From: Symbiodinium natans
Lineage: Eukaryota; Sar; Dinophyceae; Suessiales; Symbiodiniaceae
DNA: 64,000 bases
NCBI GenBank assembly: GCA_905221605.1
Contig: CAJNDS010002273.1
Span: 124,001-188,000 of the forward strand
Reading direction: 5' to 3'
The notes under the pieces were generated by a model. It did no database searches. It was not told where the DNA came from and saw nothing but the letters and a program-made list of their open reading frames with translations. Positions 12,173-24,800 of the stretch are shown piece after piece. The first letter of the stretch is position 1. Every line of letters starts with the position of its first letter. Position numbers and translations under genes: made by a program.

Positions 12173-15100
12173 GACCGTGTGTCACCCATCTCACATGACA
12201 GTGCCTGTTTAAGCTTGGGTCGGCTGATTTGCCGTCCGCCCGTAAGCTGCAGTGGCTTGGCCGGCTCGTTGGACTCACTGCTCTTGACAGAATCGCAAAG
12301 CCCAACCTGGGTAAGATTGGCTTAGGGTTTAGGGTTTTGGGTTCAGGGTTTAGGACCGTAGGGTTGTACAGAAATTATGCAGAAGAAGAGAAGTGCCGCA
12401 TGGAAGGCGATCATCTCTTTACCGCCCAGGGGCGAAAAGCTTCTCCATCTGCAAGGTTGCTGCGCTTGAATGGCGCATGGTCTCAAACTCTACCGTGGCA
12501 TCTCTGCCAGCCACGCCTAACCTCAGGTGCAGGGTTTAGGGTTTAGGGTTTAGGGTTTTGGGTCAGAGTACGGAGCTCGCAACAGACTCGTTGGGATCCT
12601 GCTGAATCTGCGAAGATCAAGAAGGCCAGCAAGCTGATTACATTCTGGACGACGAGACGGCTCTAAAACGGGCAACGGCCGAAGGAGGTGCCACACTGCC
12701 AGCAACAGCCGTAAACTTTGCCCGAAACCCTAAACCCTATACCTTAAACCCCAAACCCTTTAAAACCTGGCCAGCCTTTTCTCGATTTTTCTGCCGAAAG
12801 GCAAAAGGTCTGCCCCTCCAGGATGCCTCTCAACATACTCGCTCCTTAGGCAGGGAGGGGGTGGGTGGGGGTTTGCGGTTTAGGGTTTTCACAAGGGTTT
12901 AGGGTTTAGCGTTTGGGGGGTTTAGGGTTTATAGGAGGGGTTTTTAGGGCGGTTTGCACAGCTTCGAGCAGGTTCTACTGGTACTGAGCAACAGCAGAAG
13001 AGCACGTGCGTTGCGTTGCGTTGCGCACACCAGCAGGTCGTGGTCTTGGGTGTCCGGCTGCTGCAAGCAGCAAACTTGCAACTTTGCATGGGGGTCAATT
13101 GCAAGATGCTGGCTCCTCCAGAGATACCCATTGTGGTAGAGCTGAATGTGGGCTGTGCGGGGCGCATTCCACCAAGCCCCCCCGAAACAGTTTAAACGTA
13201 TGTTGCAGGGGGCGGGGTTTTGCTTCTTGCCTAATTTAGGGTTTAGGGTTTAGGGGGTAAACCTTAAACCTATTAAACCTTACACCATGAAAAAAAGCCC
13301 TGGAGCCAGAACTTCGAGGAGCCAAAAGCTGGGGGGGCTTTTCGTTGCATCTTGCAAGCTGCGCTTCGGGTGTAGGGTCTCAGAGGTTGAAAGTCCGGTC
13401 CGAGTATGTGCGGCATTCGCAAAATAATACACATCCGCAACAGAGTTCTTCGAGCGTGGGAGGGAGCTCACTCTGCAGCTTTTCCTTGCAAGGGGCTCTC
13501 ATTCACAGCCAATGGTGAGCCCGGGATGATGGCTTTTCTGTTTCCGCCTTTTCTCGGCGAGCTCGTGCGTGGAACCCTTATAGCTTGCCTCTGCGCGTGA
13601 CCTGCCAGAATCTGAGTGTGCCCCAAGAGGCCTCTAAAAGGGCTCCTGCCAAGCTTCAAGTCATAGACCTTGCCGAAGATGACTACCCAGCCACGAGAGC
13701 GAACCTCGTTCAGGGAGACTCTTCGGATAGGCTCCTCGGCTGCGCGCCTGCAGGGGGGACGATCGACTTGCTAGGCGGTTGCGTTGCGTTCTGTGCTCGA
13801 CATCCTTCTGGTTAGCTCCAGTCTGTTACCCTAAACCCTAAACCCAACACCCGAAACCCTAAACCCTAAACCCCTAACCCCTAAACCCTAAACCCTTGGT
13901 GCCCTGCAACGTGGCGTGAAAGGCCTGTGTGGGCAGGCGTTTCCCATTGCTCGCGCAGAGCGCTAAGGGAAAACCATGGCAGTGCCCTGGAGCCTTTCTT
14001 TGCGGAAGAGCGACGCCAGACGCTTCTCACACCCTATCGGGCCTGAGTGTAGAACTGAACAAAGTGGGCATGCAGCTACACACACCACGACTAGGACTAC
14101 ATTCGCGCACCTGAACACCCAGACCCCTGGAAACCCAGACCCTTGCAAGGATCCAAAAAGCAGATCCCCTTAACGGTTCCTAAGAAGTGACCCGATAGTG
14201 TCGGGTACGATTCGGGGGTTCTGCTTTTTGGCTCCGAAAAGTCTGGGTAGTTGACTCAGCTGCATTACCCTCTGCACATTACAGCAAGGCCCCAGCTGGT
14301 GGGCCGTCGCAACCTGGCAACTGGCAGCTTTGGGGGCCCACAAGCAGGGGTTTAGGGTTTAGGGTTTAGGGTTTAGGGTTTAGGGTTTAGGGTTTAAATG
14401 ACCTGAATCTTTGAACATCAAAGCACCCTTCCACGACAATGTACTGCTTCACAGCATGTCTGCTGCTACGAGAGGCCGAGGGGGCCGTTCCCAGTAAACT
14501 TTCTTGGTAGCGGGAGAAAAGGTCAGGGGAGCCGTGCTCGTAGTCTCCTCACTAACCTGGCAGCCTGCAGGCTTGTGCTAGACCCTATATAGACGATACC
14601 CACAAAGCGATGGCAATCCATTCCTGCACGTTTCACCACGCTGGACCACAATGCTTTGTCAAACATCCGCTTCGCCCCCAGGACCTTCTTTGGGACCTGC
14701 GTAGGGTTGGATCAGCATTCCAACTTTGACAACACGACGGGTCCACACGGATTGGGACCGCTGGTTCACGGGCTGCCAGCAGATGATCGCTGGCTCATAT
14801 CGCTACTGCATCTATCTTAAACGCGAGCGCGGGTGAAACGAACGCTTGCCAAGAAGCCCACGCTTGCCAGCTGGATATATATATATATATCTGTGTGTAT
14901 TGTATGTATATATATATATATATATATGCATAGACACACATTTTTCCCTGCCCTGCCGAAGCTGCGAGGCCATGTTATCCAACCCTCCCTCAGAAGCAAA
15001 GGAACCAAGCACTCATGTGTACGTCTATATACACATTGTGTTATATATATATATATATATTTATTCATTTATTTATATGTATATATGCAACTCTGTTCTA

Positions 15101-15254
15101 TAGATGAATGTACATAAACAAATAAAGACATTATATATATATATAATTTAAATAAATAAATAGAGATATATATATATATATGCACACACATATTGTCGCT
15201 CTTTGTTTGTGTGTGTCTTGCGGCCGTCAAGCGGAGCGCGTGGCAGACGGAACC
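12173..15254. other. Gene-poor region with telomere islands and TA tracts
   Basis: TTTAGGG-type islands near 12320-12355, 12535-12558, 12728-12762, 12870-12935, 13236-13275 and 13828-13893. A longer TTTAGGG array is at 14348-14397. TA/TG microsatellites lie at 14874-14928, 15042-15075 and 15132-15182. Nothing recognisable as a gene. Confidence 0.5.
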
Positions 15255-15617
15255 TCAGAAGCTGTTGTTAGCCTCCGAGAACCTACTACTCAACGGAACT
15301 GAATGCTTTTCGACGGGCCTTTCCTCCTGCGGATGTTTAGTGCAGGACGAACACTGAAGAAGCTCGAAAAGAGGAAGCGACCTCACCGCGGACAGGGCTT
15401 TGACACCTGCCAAAGAGAGTGAGCTGCAAGACTCAGTTGTTGAGTCTTGCAATTCTGGCAGCTCCTGCACCTCCCGCACCAAGCTCCGTGCAATACGGGT
15501 GAGCTTCACATCGACATGCGAAGGGACTTGTTCAGTGATGTCGACGTCTTTATCGGGAGATAGAGGCGGCTTTCTTAACAACTTTCGGACAGCGCTTGCA
15601 GTATTGCATCACCTTGT
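15255..15617 (-). CDS. Unrecognised open segment, possible exon
   Basis: About 120 codons are open on the minus strand without an initiating ATG, ending at 15255. The reading is hydrophilic and varied (for example SPDKDVDITEQVPSHVDVKL, then LVREVQELPELQDSTTES), resembling real coding sequence more than translated repeat. It contains the DNA hairpin at 15425-15450. No domain is recognised and no flanking exon was found. Could be a decayed gene piece. Confidence 0.22.
15425..15450. other. Perfect 11-bp-stem DNA hairpin
   Basis: TGCAAGACTCA, a 5-base loop, and TGAGTCTTGC(A) form a perfect inverted repeat on either strand. It lies inside the open minus-strand segment, so it may be incidental. 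Confidence 0.6.
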
Positions 15618-16288
15618 CCACCACCATCCAACACGAGCTGGGTCCGAGCTGGAATTGATGAGCAGCAGAGCAACTTAGTCAAGCTGAAGAGCTTGCACCG
15701 CCGTTAAGGATGTTGCAGCTTTCACGCGCTCGTGTAGGGTCGGGCAAACAGTTCTAAGGAATCGCTTGTGGACAAAAGTTAAACCTTCTTCTGTACAGGG
15801 CTTGTACAGATCGCACATCAGAAGTGAATTAATCGTTCAAGGCGATGAATTCCATCAGCCCACCAACGTGATCGGTCCTGAGTTGCGCAGCCCAAAGGAA
15901 GTGACCACACGTAATCGCTGAAGCTCCACACTGCCGTGCGCAACACAAATAAAGCCCTTTCAGAGTCTATAGGATGCTGGCACAGTGCTGGCTGCTTCAG
16001 ACTCAGATCCCTCACTTGTTTTTCTCCTCTTGAACCCTAAAACCCGAATCTCCACACCTTATAAAAAATCCCTCTAATCCCTCTAATCCCTACAGGCCCT
16101 AAACCCTAAACCCTAAACCCTAAGCCCTTAAGAAGCCGCGGCTCTCACTGCGAGCCTGGCCCTGCGCGGCTTGGAGGTCTTTGGCGGCACGGGGCAACGC
16201 TTGACGCGGCCTCCCACAGTGCAACCCCGCAAGGGCTTAGGGTTTATAGGGTTAAGGGTTTCGCCACCCGCGCTGCACGCACTAACCC
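15618..16288. other. Non-coding stretch with short telomere-type islands
   Basis: Unique sequence to about 16030, then CCCTCTAAT and CCCTAAA units (16070-16126) and a degraded island at 16236-16260. No gene seen. Confidence 0.4.
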
Positions 16289-16430
16289 TAGGGGTTTAGG
16301 GTTGAGGGTTTAGGGTTTGGGGTTCAGGGTTAAGGGCTTAGGGTTCAGGGTTTAGGGTTTGGGGTTCAGGGTTAAGGGCTTAGGGTTCAGGGTTTAGGGT
16401 TTGGGGTTCAGGGTTTGGGGTTTCCATAGA
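16289..16430 (+). repeat. Higher-order repeat of degenerate telomeric heptamers (42-bp unit)
   Basis: Six heptamers in fixed order (TTTAGGG, TTTGGGG, TTCAGGG, TTAAGGG, CTTAGGG, TTCAGGG) form a 42-bp unit at 16309-16350, repeated exactly at 16351-16392 and begun a third time at 16393. The order of variants is conserved, so the array spread by duplication of a 42-bp block rather than one heptamer at a time. Confidence 0.92.
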
Positions 16431-16649
16431 TGATTTGCCACACATACAGAAAAGAGAGGACTTGTGAATACGGACATTCTAAACAGCGATCTGCATATAC
16501 ATATACATATGCAGAAATGTATATAAAAATAATAAATAAATAAATAAATAAATATATTTATACATAATCTAAATATAATTTTCATCTTCTGGCTGACAAA
16601 ACTATGCCATGCCAGCGACTCCTCGCAGCCGATGCATCCTGGGGCCCTG

Positions 16650-16815
16650 AAGTACCATTGGTAGTACTGCTAAGGGATTTTAGGGTTTTATAGGGTTTTA
16701 GGTACCCAGAAATATGGAATTTTAGGGTTTATAGGGTTTTATGGAATTTTAGGGTGTTAAAGGGTTTTAGGTACCCAGAAACCATGCTCAATATGGTTTC
16801 GGGGTACCTACTTCC
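16650..16815. mobile_element. GGTACCC-palindrome element, copy 1 (invaded by TTTTAGGG-like units)
   Basis: The palindromic core at 16769-16811 (AGGTACCCAGAAACCAT, spacer, ATGGTTTCGGGGTACCT) matches the core of the element at 62160-62278. A left AGTACCATTG also occurs in that element (as its complement). Between them are several TTTTAGGG/TATAGGG units and a second partial GGTACCCAGAAATATGG, so the copy is rearranged. Confidence 0.55.
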
Positions 16816-17128
16816 ATCGCCTGGCGCGTTGGTTTCGGCATCTGTGCGGGCGCTGGTGAGTTCTGAGCAAATTTCACGGGGTTTTAGAGTTTAGTTGAGG
16901 GCTTCTGCAGCACCATCTCTGAAGAGCGAATATCGGGCGCCAGAGTGAAACACACACGGGTTTAGGGTTTAGGAGAAGGCAGCAAGGACTATGAGCCGTT
17001 TGTTTGCGGCACCCCGCAGGCCGACCCATCCGTCCACCCACCAATCCACCAAAACACATACACACACAGTCACACACACACACCCTTCTACACACGTATA
17101 TGAACATGAATCTGTATCAGAGTGAGGC

Positions 17129-17171
<43 letters not shown>

Positions 17172-18078
17172 ACCAACCCAACTAAGCAAATCAAACCTAT
17201 GCAGTCTACTGCTGACTGTTGGAGGTCGAATGCGAAGTGATGCCCACGAGGGGTGGATCTTGAAGAGGCATGTAAGCATCCGAAAAAACTGCACTGTTAA
17301 CATTGCACTGTTATCACTATCTTGAGTTTTCGAAGACAAGCTATATACAACAATACCAAGCCCTATATATATATATGTATGTAGATATAGATATATCATA
17401 TATAGATATATGTATATGTATATGTGTATGTATATCTGTACGTACGCTACATTACATGACATTACATTACATTACATTGCATTACATTACATTACACTAC
17501 ACCACATGACATTACATACCCTACTTATGATTGTGTTTACATGTGTTGTTCCTCAGTCTCTCTCTGTCTCTCTCTCTCTCTATACGTATATATATATATA
17601 TACGTATACATGGCCGATGGTCTGGCGCTAGCTGCAACCGGTGCCTTCCCGGTCGTAGTAGGGGTTGGCCCCTGGAGTGAAGGAGAAGATGCGCTGCTTC
17701 AAAGCTTCCTGGTTGCCTGCGTGGGGGGAAATCAGGGGGCGCTTTTAAGAGGCTTAAAAGGAATCCGTGGCAATCAGCAGATCATGGTGCGGAGCTGAAG
17801 TATCGTCACGAGAAGCTGCGCGCAGTACTTCTTGGTGTTGCAGTCGACTCTTCGCACTTGCAGTCGTCCGGGATTAACAAGCATCATCCTAGCTCTACGC
17901 ACGAAGACATGTGCGCTTCAAAATGGGGTGCTATGGAATCACTTGTTAGTCGCGAGTTATTGTGCCATGGAGCTGGGTGATTGGCTTTTGCCAGTGCACT
18001 GCAAACAACAACCCGACATCACACTTCGAGGCACAGGCCCACAAACTCCTGGGAGTGTCTTGGCCATATAAGCCATCT
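16816..18078. other. Non-coding region with several microsatellites
   Basis: Contains a CA-rich patch at 17056-17092, (GA)n at 17129-17172, TA-rich sequence at 17365-17440, ATTAC pentamers at 17449-17515, (TC)n at 17555-17582 and TA at 17588-17605. Open frames after 17.6 kb are short and unrecognised. Confidence 0.5.
17449..17515 (+). repeat. ATTAC pentanucleotide microsatellite
   Basis: About 12 units of ACATT/ATTAC with single-base variants (ATTGC, ACTAC). Confidence 0.9.
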
Positions 18079-18248
18079 GGGGGTTTCCAAGTGGGGGTAC
18101 CCTTCTTGGGGGTTCCTATACTGAGGCTTACTAAGGATTGTACTATTTTGGCGGTATTTTAAGGGTACCCCTATTTTGGGGGGATTTACATAATTGCACA
18201 ATTTTGGGGGTAGGTACTTTAAGGGTACCCCTATTCTGGGAAATGCCC
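18079..18248. mobile_element. Fold-back element, GGTACC family, longer copy
   Basis: Reads GGGGGTTTCCAAGTGGGGG, GGTACCC, GGTTCCTATACTGAGG, AAGGGTACCCCTATTTTGGG and ends GGGAAATGCCC. This is the same order of blocks as the reverse complement of 21785-21894, with an additional duplicated AAGGGTACCCCTATT block (18160s and 18220s). Confidence 0.6.
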
Positions 18249-19975
18249 ATATGTATTCAAGCGAGTTGCGTTTCTGGGCGTTCACTGGCGCACGCGAGAA
18301 GGCGGGATCCACAATGGCGCAGAAGGCAAGGTAGTTGAACCTCACAAGCAGACTAAGCCAGAGCCCCACCTGAATGAGGGGTTTAGGGTTTAGGGTTTAG
18401 GGTTTAGGATTTAGGGTAAGTTTCCGGTTTCCCACCTTGTCAAGGGCCCTCTCGTTTGCATGGGTTGAGCTACAGGGAAGATGGGACAGGTTTCGAGGCA
18501 AAAGCAGAAAGAACAGTCTTTACCCCATGGGTGCCAAGGATCTCTTTGCCATTTTCCTCAGCTGGGACACACCAAATTTCTTTTTAGGGTTTAGGGTTTA
18601 GGGTTTTTGCAAGAGAGTTGAGGAGTGAGAGAGCGAGAGAGTGAGAGCGGGAGACTGAGAGCGGAGCATCAAGAGAGGAGGACGAGAGTAGATATTAGCA
18701 TGCCAAGCCACGGTATCACAATACACGTTGCAAACCACCTGGCCGAGAGATTTCAACACAGCCTAATTACAACTGGGTGGAAAAAAAGGCTGCATGCTTT
18801 GAATGAATCTGATGCCAACCTGCCTCAAGCTCTTCCCGCGAGATGGCTTTCACGTTCATGTCATCCATAACCTGCTAAGTCAAGGTTCTGCTGTTCCCGT
18901 GCCTTGTGTCAGTGAAATTCTGGGACTGTGGAGTTGAGGGAGTGCCAAAAAGTCCATAAAACCATACCCTTTTTTTGACCAAACCCCAAACCCTTAACCC
19001 TAAACCCTAAACCCTAAACCCTAAACCCTAAACCCTGGCGGGTCAGTGCCGGAAAGAAAGAACAAGTGGAAGTCGGAGCACTCGCCAGAAGTGCAGCGCC
19101 AAAACGTGGCCGTAGCTTGCCTGCCCAGGCTTCCTCGGCTCACCCAAGATTGCGGCAAAACCCTAAACCCTAAACCCTAAACCCTAAACCCTAAACCCTA
19201 AACCCTAAACCCTAAAACCCTGAGCTGACATGTTTCGCGCCGAGCTGCGCGTAATTTTCGAAAAGTGCCGCTACATCCAAGCCTCTTGCACGCACGTGCG
19301 TGGCCATGGCACTGTGAACCTGCGCGAGCGCATGAACACAAGGATTTCGTCAGCCGCATGTTGTCATAGTCTAGTCCAGTTGCAGGGGGCTACGCTGTCA
19401 AAAAACAGGTATGGAACAGTATAGGCTATGTGTAAATAGCGTTGGAACCTGGCGCCAGCCCGCCACAACCAGAGAAGCCTTGAACACTGAAGCCAACCCT
19501 AAACCCTAAACCCTAAACCCTTATAAAAAAAAAACAAACCCTGAGAAACAGGCAAAGCAATCCCTTTTTGACCGCTTGGAGCTAGCAAGCTTCTTGGCCC
19601 TTGAACTGCAGCCAAGGATGGATCCGGTTCAGAATTTGGTTCGGGCTTGGCCATCCGCAGCTCGGTGTAGGGTTGAGGTTTTAGGGTTTAGGGTTTAGGG
19701 TTTAGGGTTTAGGGATCGACTGGCTGCCAGCAATCTTCAGCTGCCTTGTCCAAGATCGCCTTCACGACAGGACTGGTGACTTCTAGTCCTTCTTCCCGAT
19801 CGTCTCCCACTCGTCCTTTTGCCTTCAGGCTCAAGGGTTGCTGGGGAATGTATAGGGCTTCCCTGTAGAACTTCGATCCCCCTTGTCCGAGATTTCAGTT
19901 GCTACCGTGTTGTCCCGTAGGTGCAAATGCTGGGATATTGGGTACAGAGTCAGACTGTGCCGCGTTTCTGCGATA
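18249..19975. other. Gene-poor region with telomere-type arrays
   Basis: TTTAGGG islands at 18379-18417 and 18583-18606, CCCTAAA arrays at 18983-19036 and 19158-19217 (8 copies), then 19496-19522 and a TTTAGGG array at 19677-19714. Intervening DNA is unique; no gene recognised. Confidence 0.5.
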
Positions 19976-20182
19976 ACCCATCGTAAATCCTGATTGGAAT
20001 AACTTGGAAATCAAACTCCAGCGTCTCTACAACCAGATCAACATAGTTACATTCGCCCTCGGGTTTGCCTTTATCATCGTTATGGTTGTCTTCATTGTCT
20101 TCACTGTTCTGGATACTATTCTTCTTACTTTGCGAGCAATGTTCATGATCGTTCTGCCCATGACTTTTCTCTTCTTATTTTG
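19976..20182 (+). CDS. Possible exon encoding an amphipathic helix followed by membrane helices
   Basis: There is no ATG at its start; the frame opens after a TAA. It reads as a short polar helix (NNLEIKLQRLYNQINI) followed directly by about 45 mostly hydrophobic residues (FALGFAFIIVMVVFIVFTVL, then LLTLRAMFMIVLPMTFLFLF) to a TGA. This could be the last exon of a membrane protein, but the DNA is T-rich, which favours hydrophobic codons by itself. No family recognised. Confidence 0.18.
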
Positions 20183-20183
20183 A

Positions 20184-20384
20184 CTATCGCTCTTCTTTAT
20201 GCAAAGGCGTCTGCAGATCTGAATGGTTCTGTCGAGCTGTTGCCTGCTGCATTGCAGAATGTGATTCCCTGTTGTCGCCGCTTTCTGCGGTGTTTTGCTT
20301 CGGAACCTTGCATGCCTCCGTCTTTCGGATGCGCTGTCGCTGAACGGCGTCCAACTCCGAGCAGAAGTCGTGGTACCGGAACAT
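20184..20384 (-). CDS. Unrecognised hydrophilic open segment
   Basis: This 66-codon minus-strand frame reads as a charged, Gln/His/Ser-rich peptide (for example RQRIRKTEACKVPKQNTAES). It lies beside the plus-strand hydrophobic segment at 19976-20182, so at most one of the two neighbouring readings belongs to a given gene. No family recognised; weak. Confidence 0.12.
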   Translation of the reverse strand: MFRYHDFCSELDAVQRQRIRKTEACKVPKQNTAESGDNRESHSAMQQATARQNHSDLQTPLHKEER

Positions 20385-21784
20385 GCCATCGGATGTTTTA
20401 TACCTGTGACAACTGCTGCCGCTGAGTTTCTAGGACTTAAGGCCAATAAAGTTCGCAGTGATAAGCATCACGATTGCCGCTTCTGAACTGCCTGGCGACT
20501 TCAATTGCTTCTATCTACTGACCGGGCCCCCCCGATGCGCAGTTCAGGAAATGCAGATAGTATGGGGTCTTCATGAGGCTCCTGTTGAGGTCGCCATCCA
20601 AGCCCCTGAATTCCGTGGTGCAAGAGCCCCCAAGTCTCAACAGTCATCGCAACAGGAGAGCCATGGCACACGCCTCTCGTGCTCCTCTCTCAGCTACCTT
20701 CATCAGCTGTGCCTCTCAAAGAGCTGGTCCATCTCTGCAGTGCGAAGTCTCAGTCCCATTGTCGTGAGACCGTTCTTGAATCCGCCTTGTGATACCACGC
20801 CTTGCAGGGTGCATGGGATCTTATACAGAAGACAAAGATCCATTCAACTCTTGAAATCACCAGCCGGGCCTTTCTTCAGTGGGTCAAAGTCCGTGAAAGA
20901 ATCCCAAAGGCGCACGCGGTGGGTCAGCAAGTGGGTGTTCAGGATCTGCCTTAAGTGAGTCTTCGGGTGGTAGTTTCACGGTCCCTTCATATGGGCCCTT
21001 AAAAGGGGGGACCCTCCCCATACCCCTGATTCAGGGCCCAGGTACCTACCCGTAGAGTGAGGGCGCAGCAAGTGTCCTAAAAGTTCCACAGTTGCAGCCT
21101 GCAGTTCCTCAGTGAAGCCCTCAACTGCATGGGTGATCTTCAATGTCTGCTGGAAGCTCCCATCATGCAACATGTCCAGAGCCCGCGCGAACTCTATGCC
21201 GTCGAGAACGCTATAGGGGAACCCTAAACCCTAAACCCTAAACCCAAGGGTAAGAGCCAAGACGCATGACATCAGTCTTGGGTTTTGAAGGCCGTGCGTG
21301 CGCCGTTTGCGGCCGAGGGGGTAGGTCTGCCGAGGCGCGAGGATTCCTCCCAGAAATCAGACAAGTTTTCTTGGGGTTTAGGGTTTAGGGGTTTAGGGGT
21401 TTAGGGGTTTAGGGTTTAGGGTTTAGGGTTTAGGGTTTAGGGTTTAGGGTTTAGGGTTTAGGGTTTAGGGTTTAGGGTTTAGGTGAAGACAGAGGGACAC
21501 GATGCCCCTCTCAGTACATGCACGCATGTCGGGTCATTGGCAAAAGAGTCGGCTCATATGGTGCTCAGCGGCAATGCTGTATCAAGATTACTGTGCGATT
21601 GTTCATTGAGATTCTAAGTGTAAACTTCATGTCGAGAGTACAAGGTTACGTAGACTTCTTGGTGCATCAGTCGTAGCTGCTGGCCCGAGCAGCCCTAGGC
21701 TGACAATTGGAGCAACCCTTCCCAAAGCCCCAGAGAAGCTGGAGGTTTAGGTTTAGGGGGCTTTAGGGTTTCTAGGGTCAATAC
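20385..21784. other. Unique DNA followed by a telomere-type array
   Basis: A 166-codon plus-strand frame (20458-20958) is not recognised. C/G-rich fold-back-like sequence with GGTACC lies at 20985-21052. CCCTAAA at 21221-21245. Confidence 0.4.
21373..21483 (+). repeat. TTTAGGG array, about 15 copies
   Basis: Starts with three TTTAGGGG octamer variants, then perfect heptamers. Interstitial. Confidence 0.95.
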
Positions 21785-21894
21785 GGGCATTTCCCCAAAT
21801 AGGGGGTACCCTTAATGCACCCCAAAATACTATAATCCTTACTATAGGGACCTCCAAAAGGGTACCCTATGTTCGGAAACCCCCATACCCCAAT
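21785..21894. mobile_element. Fold-back element, GGTACC family, compact copy
   Basis: Ends GGGCATTTCCCCAAATAGGG and (complement of right end) GGGGGTTTCCGAACATAGGG, with internal mirrored GGTACCC blocks. The inside CTATAATCCTTACTATAGGG is shared with 18079-18248. About 110 bp, non-coding. Confidence 0.65.
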
Positions 21895-24800
21895 ACCCTC
21901 TTGTCATCAAGCTGGCCTCGACTCCCTCGCCGTCTGGGGCCGCTTTGGCATCTGCGTCTTCTCGCTTTGGCCTTCGCCTTCCTGGCCCAAAGTCTGCCCC
22001 CTCAACCCTAAACCCCACCAAGGTTTAGGGTTTAGGGTTTGGGGTTTAGGGTTTAGGGTTTAGGGCTTAGGGCTTAGGGTTTAGGGTTTCGGAATTTGCT
22101 TGACCTGTTGCTGCAATTCCCCGCCCAAGGCCTGCGACCTGGGCGTGCGGGCACTCTGCGGCCGCGGGCGACCTCATGTCTGACAAAAGGAAAGAACATT
22201 GCGCTAGCAATATGTTGGCATTGTAATTGAGATGCTAATGTATTGCTACATCACTCACAATATTGCTATAAACCTTGCCATTACTATATTGCCATATTCC
22301 ATATTGCTAGAATATGAAAATTTTGCTATCATAGTACTGCGATATTACTGTATTCCTATATTACTTGATAATTATATGACTGTATGACCAGATTCTAACA
22401 GTAGTACATGATGGTTAAGTTGCTTTATGAAACCGTCCAAAAAGACAAGTGCGGAGTGCGAAGAAAGTAGCCGACGTAACCTGCATGGAGCACGCAAGGT
22501 CTGTAGCAGCAAGCACTACACTACCATGCCTGCCCTGAGGAGAGACCTGCAGCGAACTTGAGGATGGTTATCTGCCGAGTGGCGTTGCAGAGGAAAGCCA
22601 GCGGAAGTGGACGCGAGGGGATAGCCTTTGGTCAGAGTGGAGTCTCACGGTCTTTTCTCACCTGTCTAGCGGTTTACGGGGCAACTGCAGAGGACCGTTG
22701 ATGACACAAACTTGCCCAACTACAGAAGCCCGAATAGAGTGTCAAAGCAGCTTGGAGGAGTGGAGGCACTGAGTTGCAAAGCCCACAACGTCATCTCAGG
22801 AAACAAAAGCCCAAGCTGCGGTCTTCGGCCGGCTGACCAGTTTGCTTCAACACAACTTGCCACACACAACCCCTCGCCTACAACCCCGACGACCCGGGCC
22901 TCATGCGCACCCGTTTCAGTGCACGGGACTTCGGGTGTAGGGTTTAGGGTTTAAAACATTCAAAGAGACATTTGTCTGTCCCTCCTACACATCCACATCT
23001 CACTACATACGGGTCGTAGCAAGGAAATTGCATAGAACCCGCACCCATCATCTAGAGTCTAGAGTGCAAGTTTGGAAGCGGGGTCTGTAGGCACCCCTGA
23101 CTGTCACGCGCAGCAACAGTGACCAGGATTGACGGGGGCGACCTGGATGTGCATTGCTCGGCCAATGTCTTAACGCCAGCACGACTTGGGCCGAAGCTAT
23201 GCAGAACTCCACATATCTGCTCGACTACCCTGAATCGCTGCTTGACAATCTTTCCAGCTTAGCGCCAATCCTACTTCTCTACATTCTAAAGAGCTGGAAG
23301 ACTTCTGGTTGGATTTCCCGGGCGAGTTTGTCGCCGAGAGGCTGTATGAAGGAATCCTCGGTGGGATCTCCAAGACCAGCTCCTAGTGCTGCGGGGGTGA
23401 CGGTAGAGAAAGCCGGGGGCTGGAGGGCACAATAGCTTGCAGGTGCCACCCTTGCAAGAACTCCTCCATCTCCTTCTGGAAGTCGAAGATGCGAAAGAAG
23501 CCGTGATGGTCCGTGAAGCGATCAAGTAGAGGCTGCACCTACCGGCCACCATCCACTCTGTGGCATTCCGGTAGAAAGCTCCATCATCGGTAGCACTCCC
23601 TATGCTGTAGTTGCTGATGCTAGCAGTATTAAACCATCCAGAATTCAGGAGCAGCTGCCAGGCATGCAACCCCTCTGAAACCCTTGCCCTCCCCTATGCC
23701 GGAAATCAATCAACCCTAAACCCTTTTTGAGGGTTGAGGGTTTATGCTCCCAAAGGGCAACCCATAGCCCTAAACTCCTAAACCTTCCCTAACCTCGAAG
23801 GAAGCGGCCTCCGCCGCAGAGAGGGCGCTGGGGAGCGACGGCGTTGTCCGCGTGAGCGGAAAGATCCTGCCGACTTCCACCGCAAGGGTCCTAACCATTA
23901 ACTTGTGGACCAGACGAACCCTAAAATTGTTTTTTTTCAAACCCAATTTTAGGGCTTAGGGTCTAAGTAGGGCTTAGGGTTTAAGGATCAAATGAGCGAT
24001 CGCCCACCCTATACTAAAATCCCTGGTATGGTATATGGGCCATAAACCGCTTAGGGTTCATGTAGTCCAAGGGGAAAATTCCCCCATGGAGACGAGTCAA
24101 AATCGTCCCGAGCATGCCAAACGGTTGATTCGCAAATCCGACACTCGACCCTAAACCCTAAACCCTAAACCCTAAACCCTTTTAAGCACGGACTGAGGCT
24201 GCCGGCAACAAACCCTAAACCCTAAACCCTATAAACCCTAAACCCTAAACTCCTCAGGAAATGGTCTGGGCGAATCCGCCCGGCCCGCGCTTCCAGGCTT
24301 GACCAGTAGCTGTCGTCAAGGGCCGTGTAGAGATTGATACCTGCAGACAACGTGTGTGGGTACCGGAACAGGGGTACCTGTGACAGAACCCCCACCCACA
24401 CGATCTTGAAATCCTAAATTCCAGGAACCCTACCCCAAGAAAGTATGATCTGGGGAACTCCCATACCTGGTCATGGAACACCTCTTGGCCCGCAGTTCTG
24501 CCCACCTCGTGCTTCGCACAGGGCCCGCACTCGCTGCAGCAGCTCCTTGTACTTGGCCTAAGTCTCTAAGACGGATTCGACCTGAACCCGTTTTTTTGAA
24601 AACCCTCTTGAATAAACACCCTGAGTTTTTGCACTCTAGGATGGGTTTTGGGTTTCGGGGTGTAGGGTATGCTGCTAGGCCCCCTCCAACAATCCGGCTG
24701 GAGCATGGAAACCTGTGCCGATATTCTGTAGGTGTATACGTTGCTGACCAACGCAGTCGACAGGTTTCTCACTTGTGTGCGGTGGACATCAAGAAGGGCC

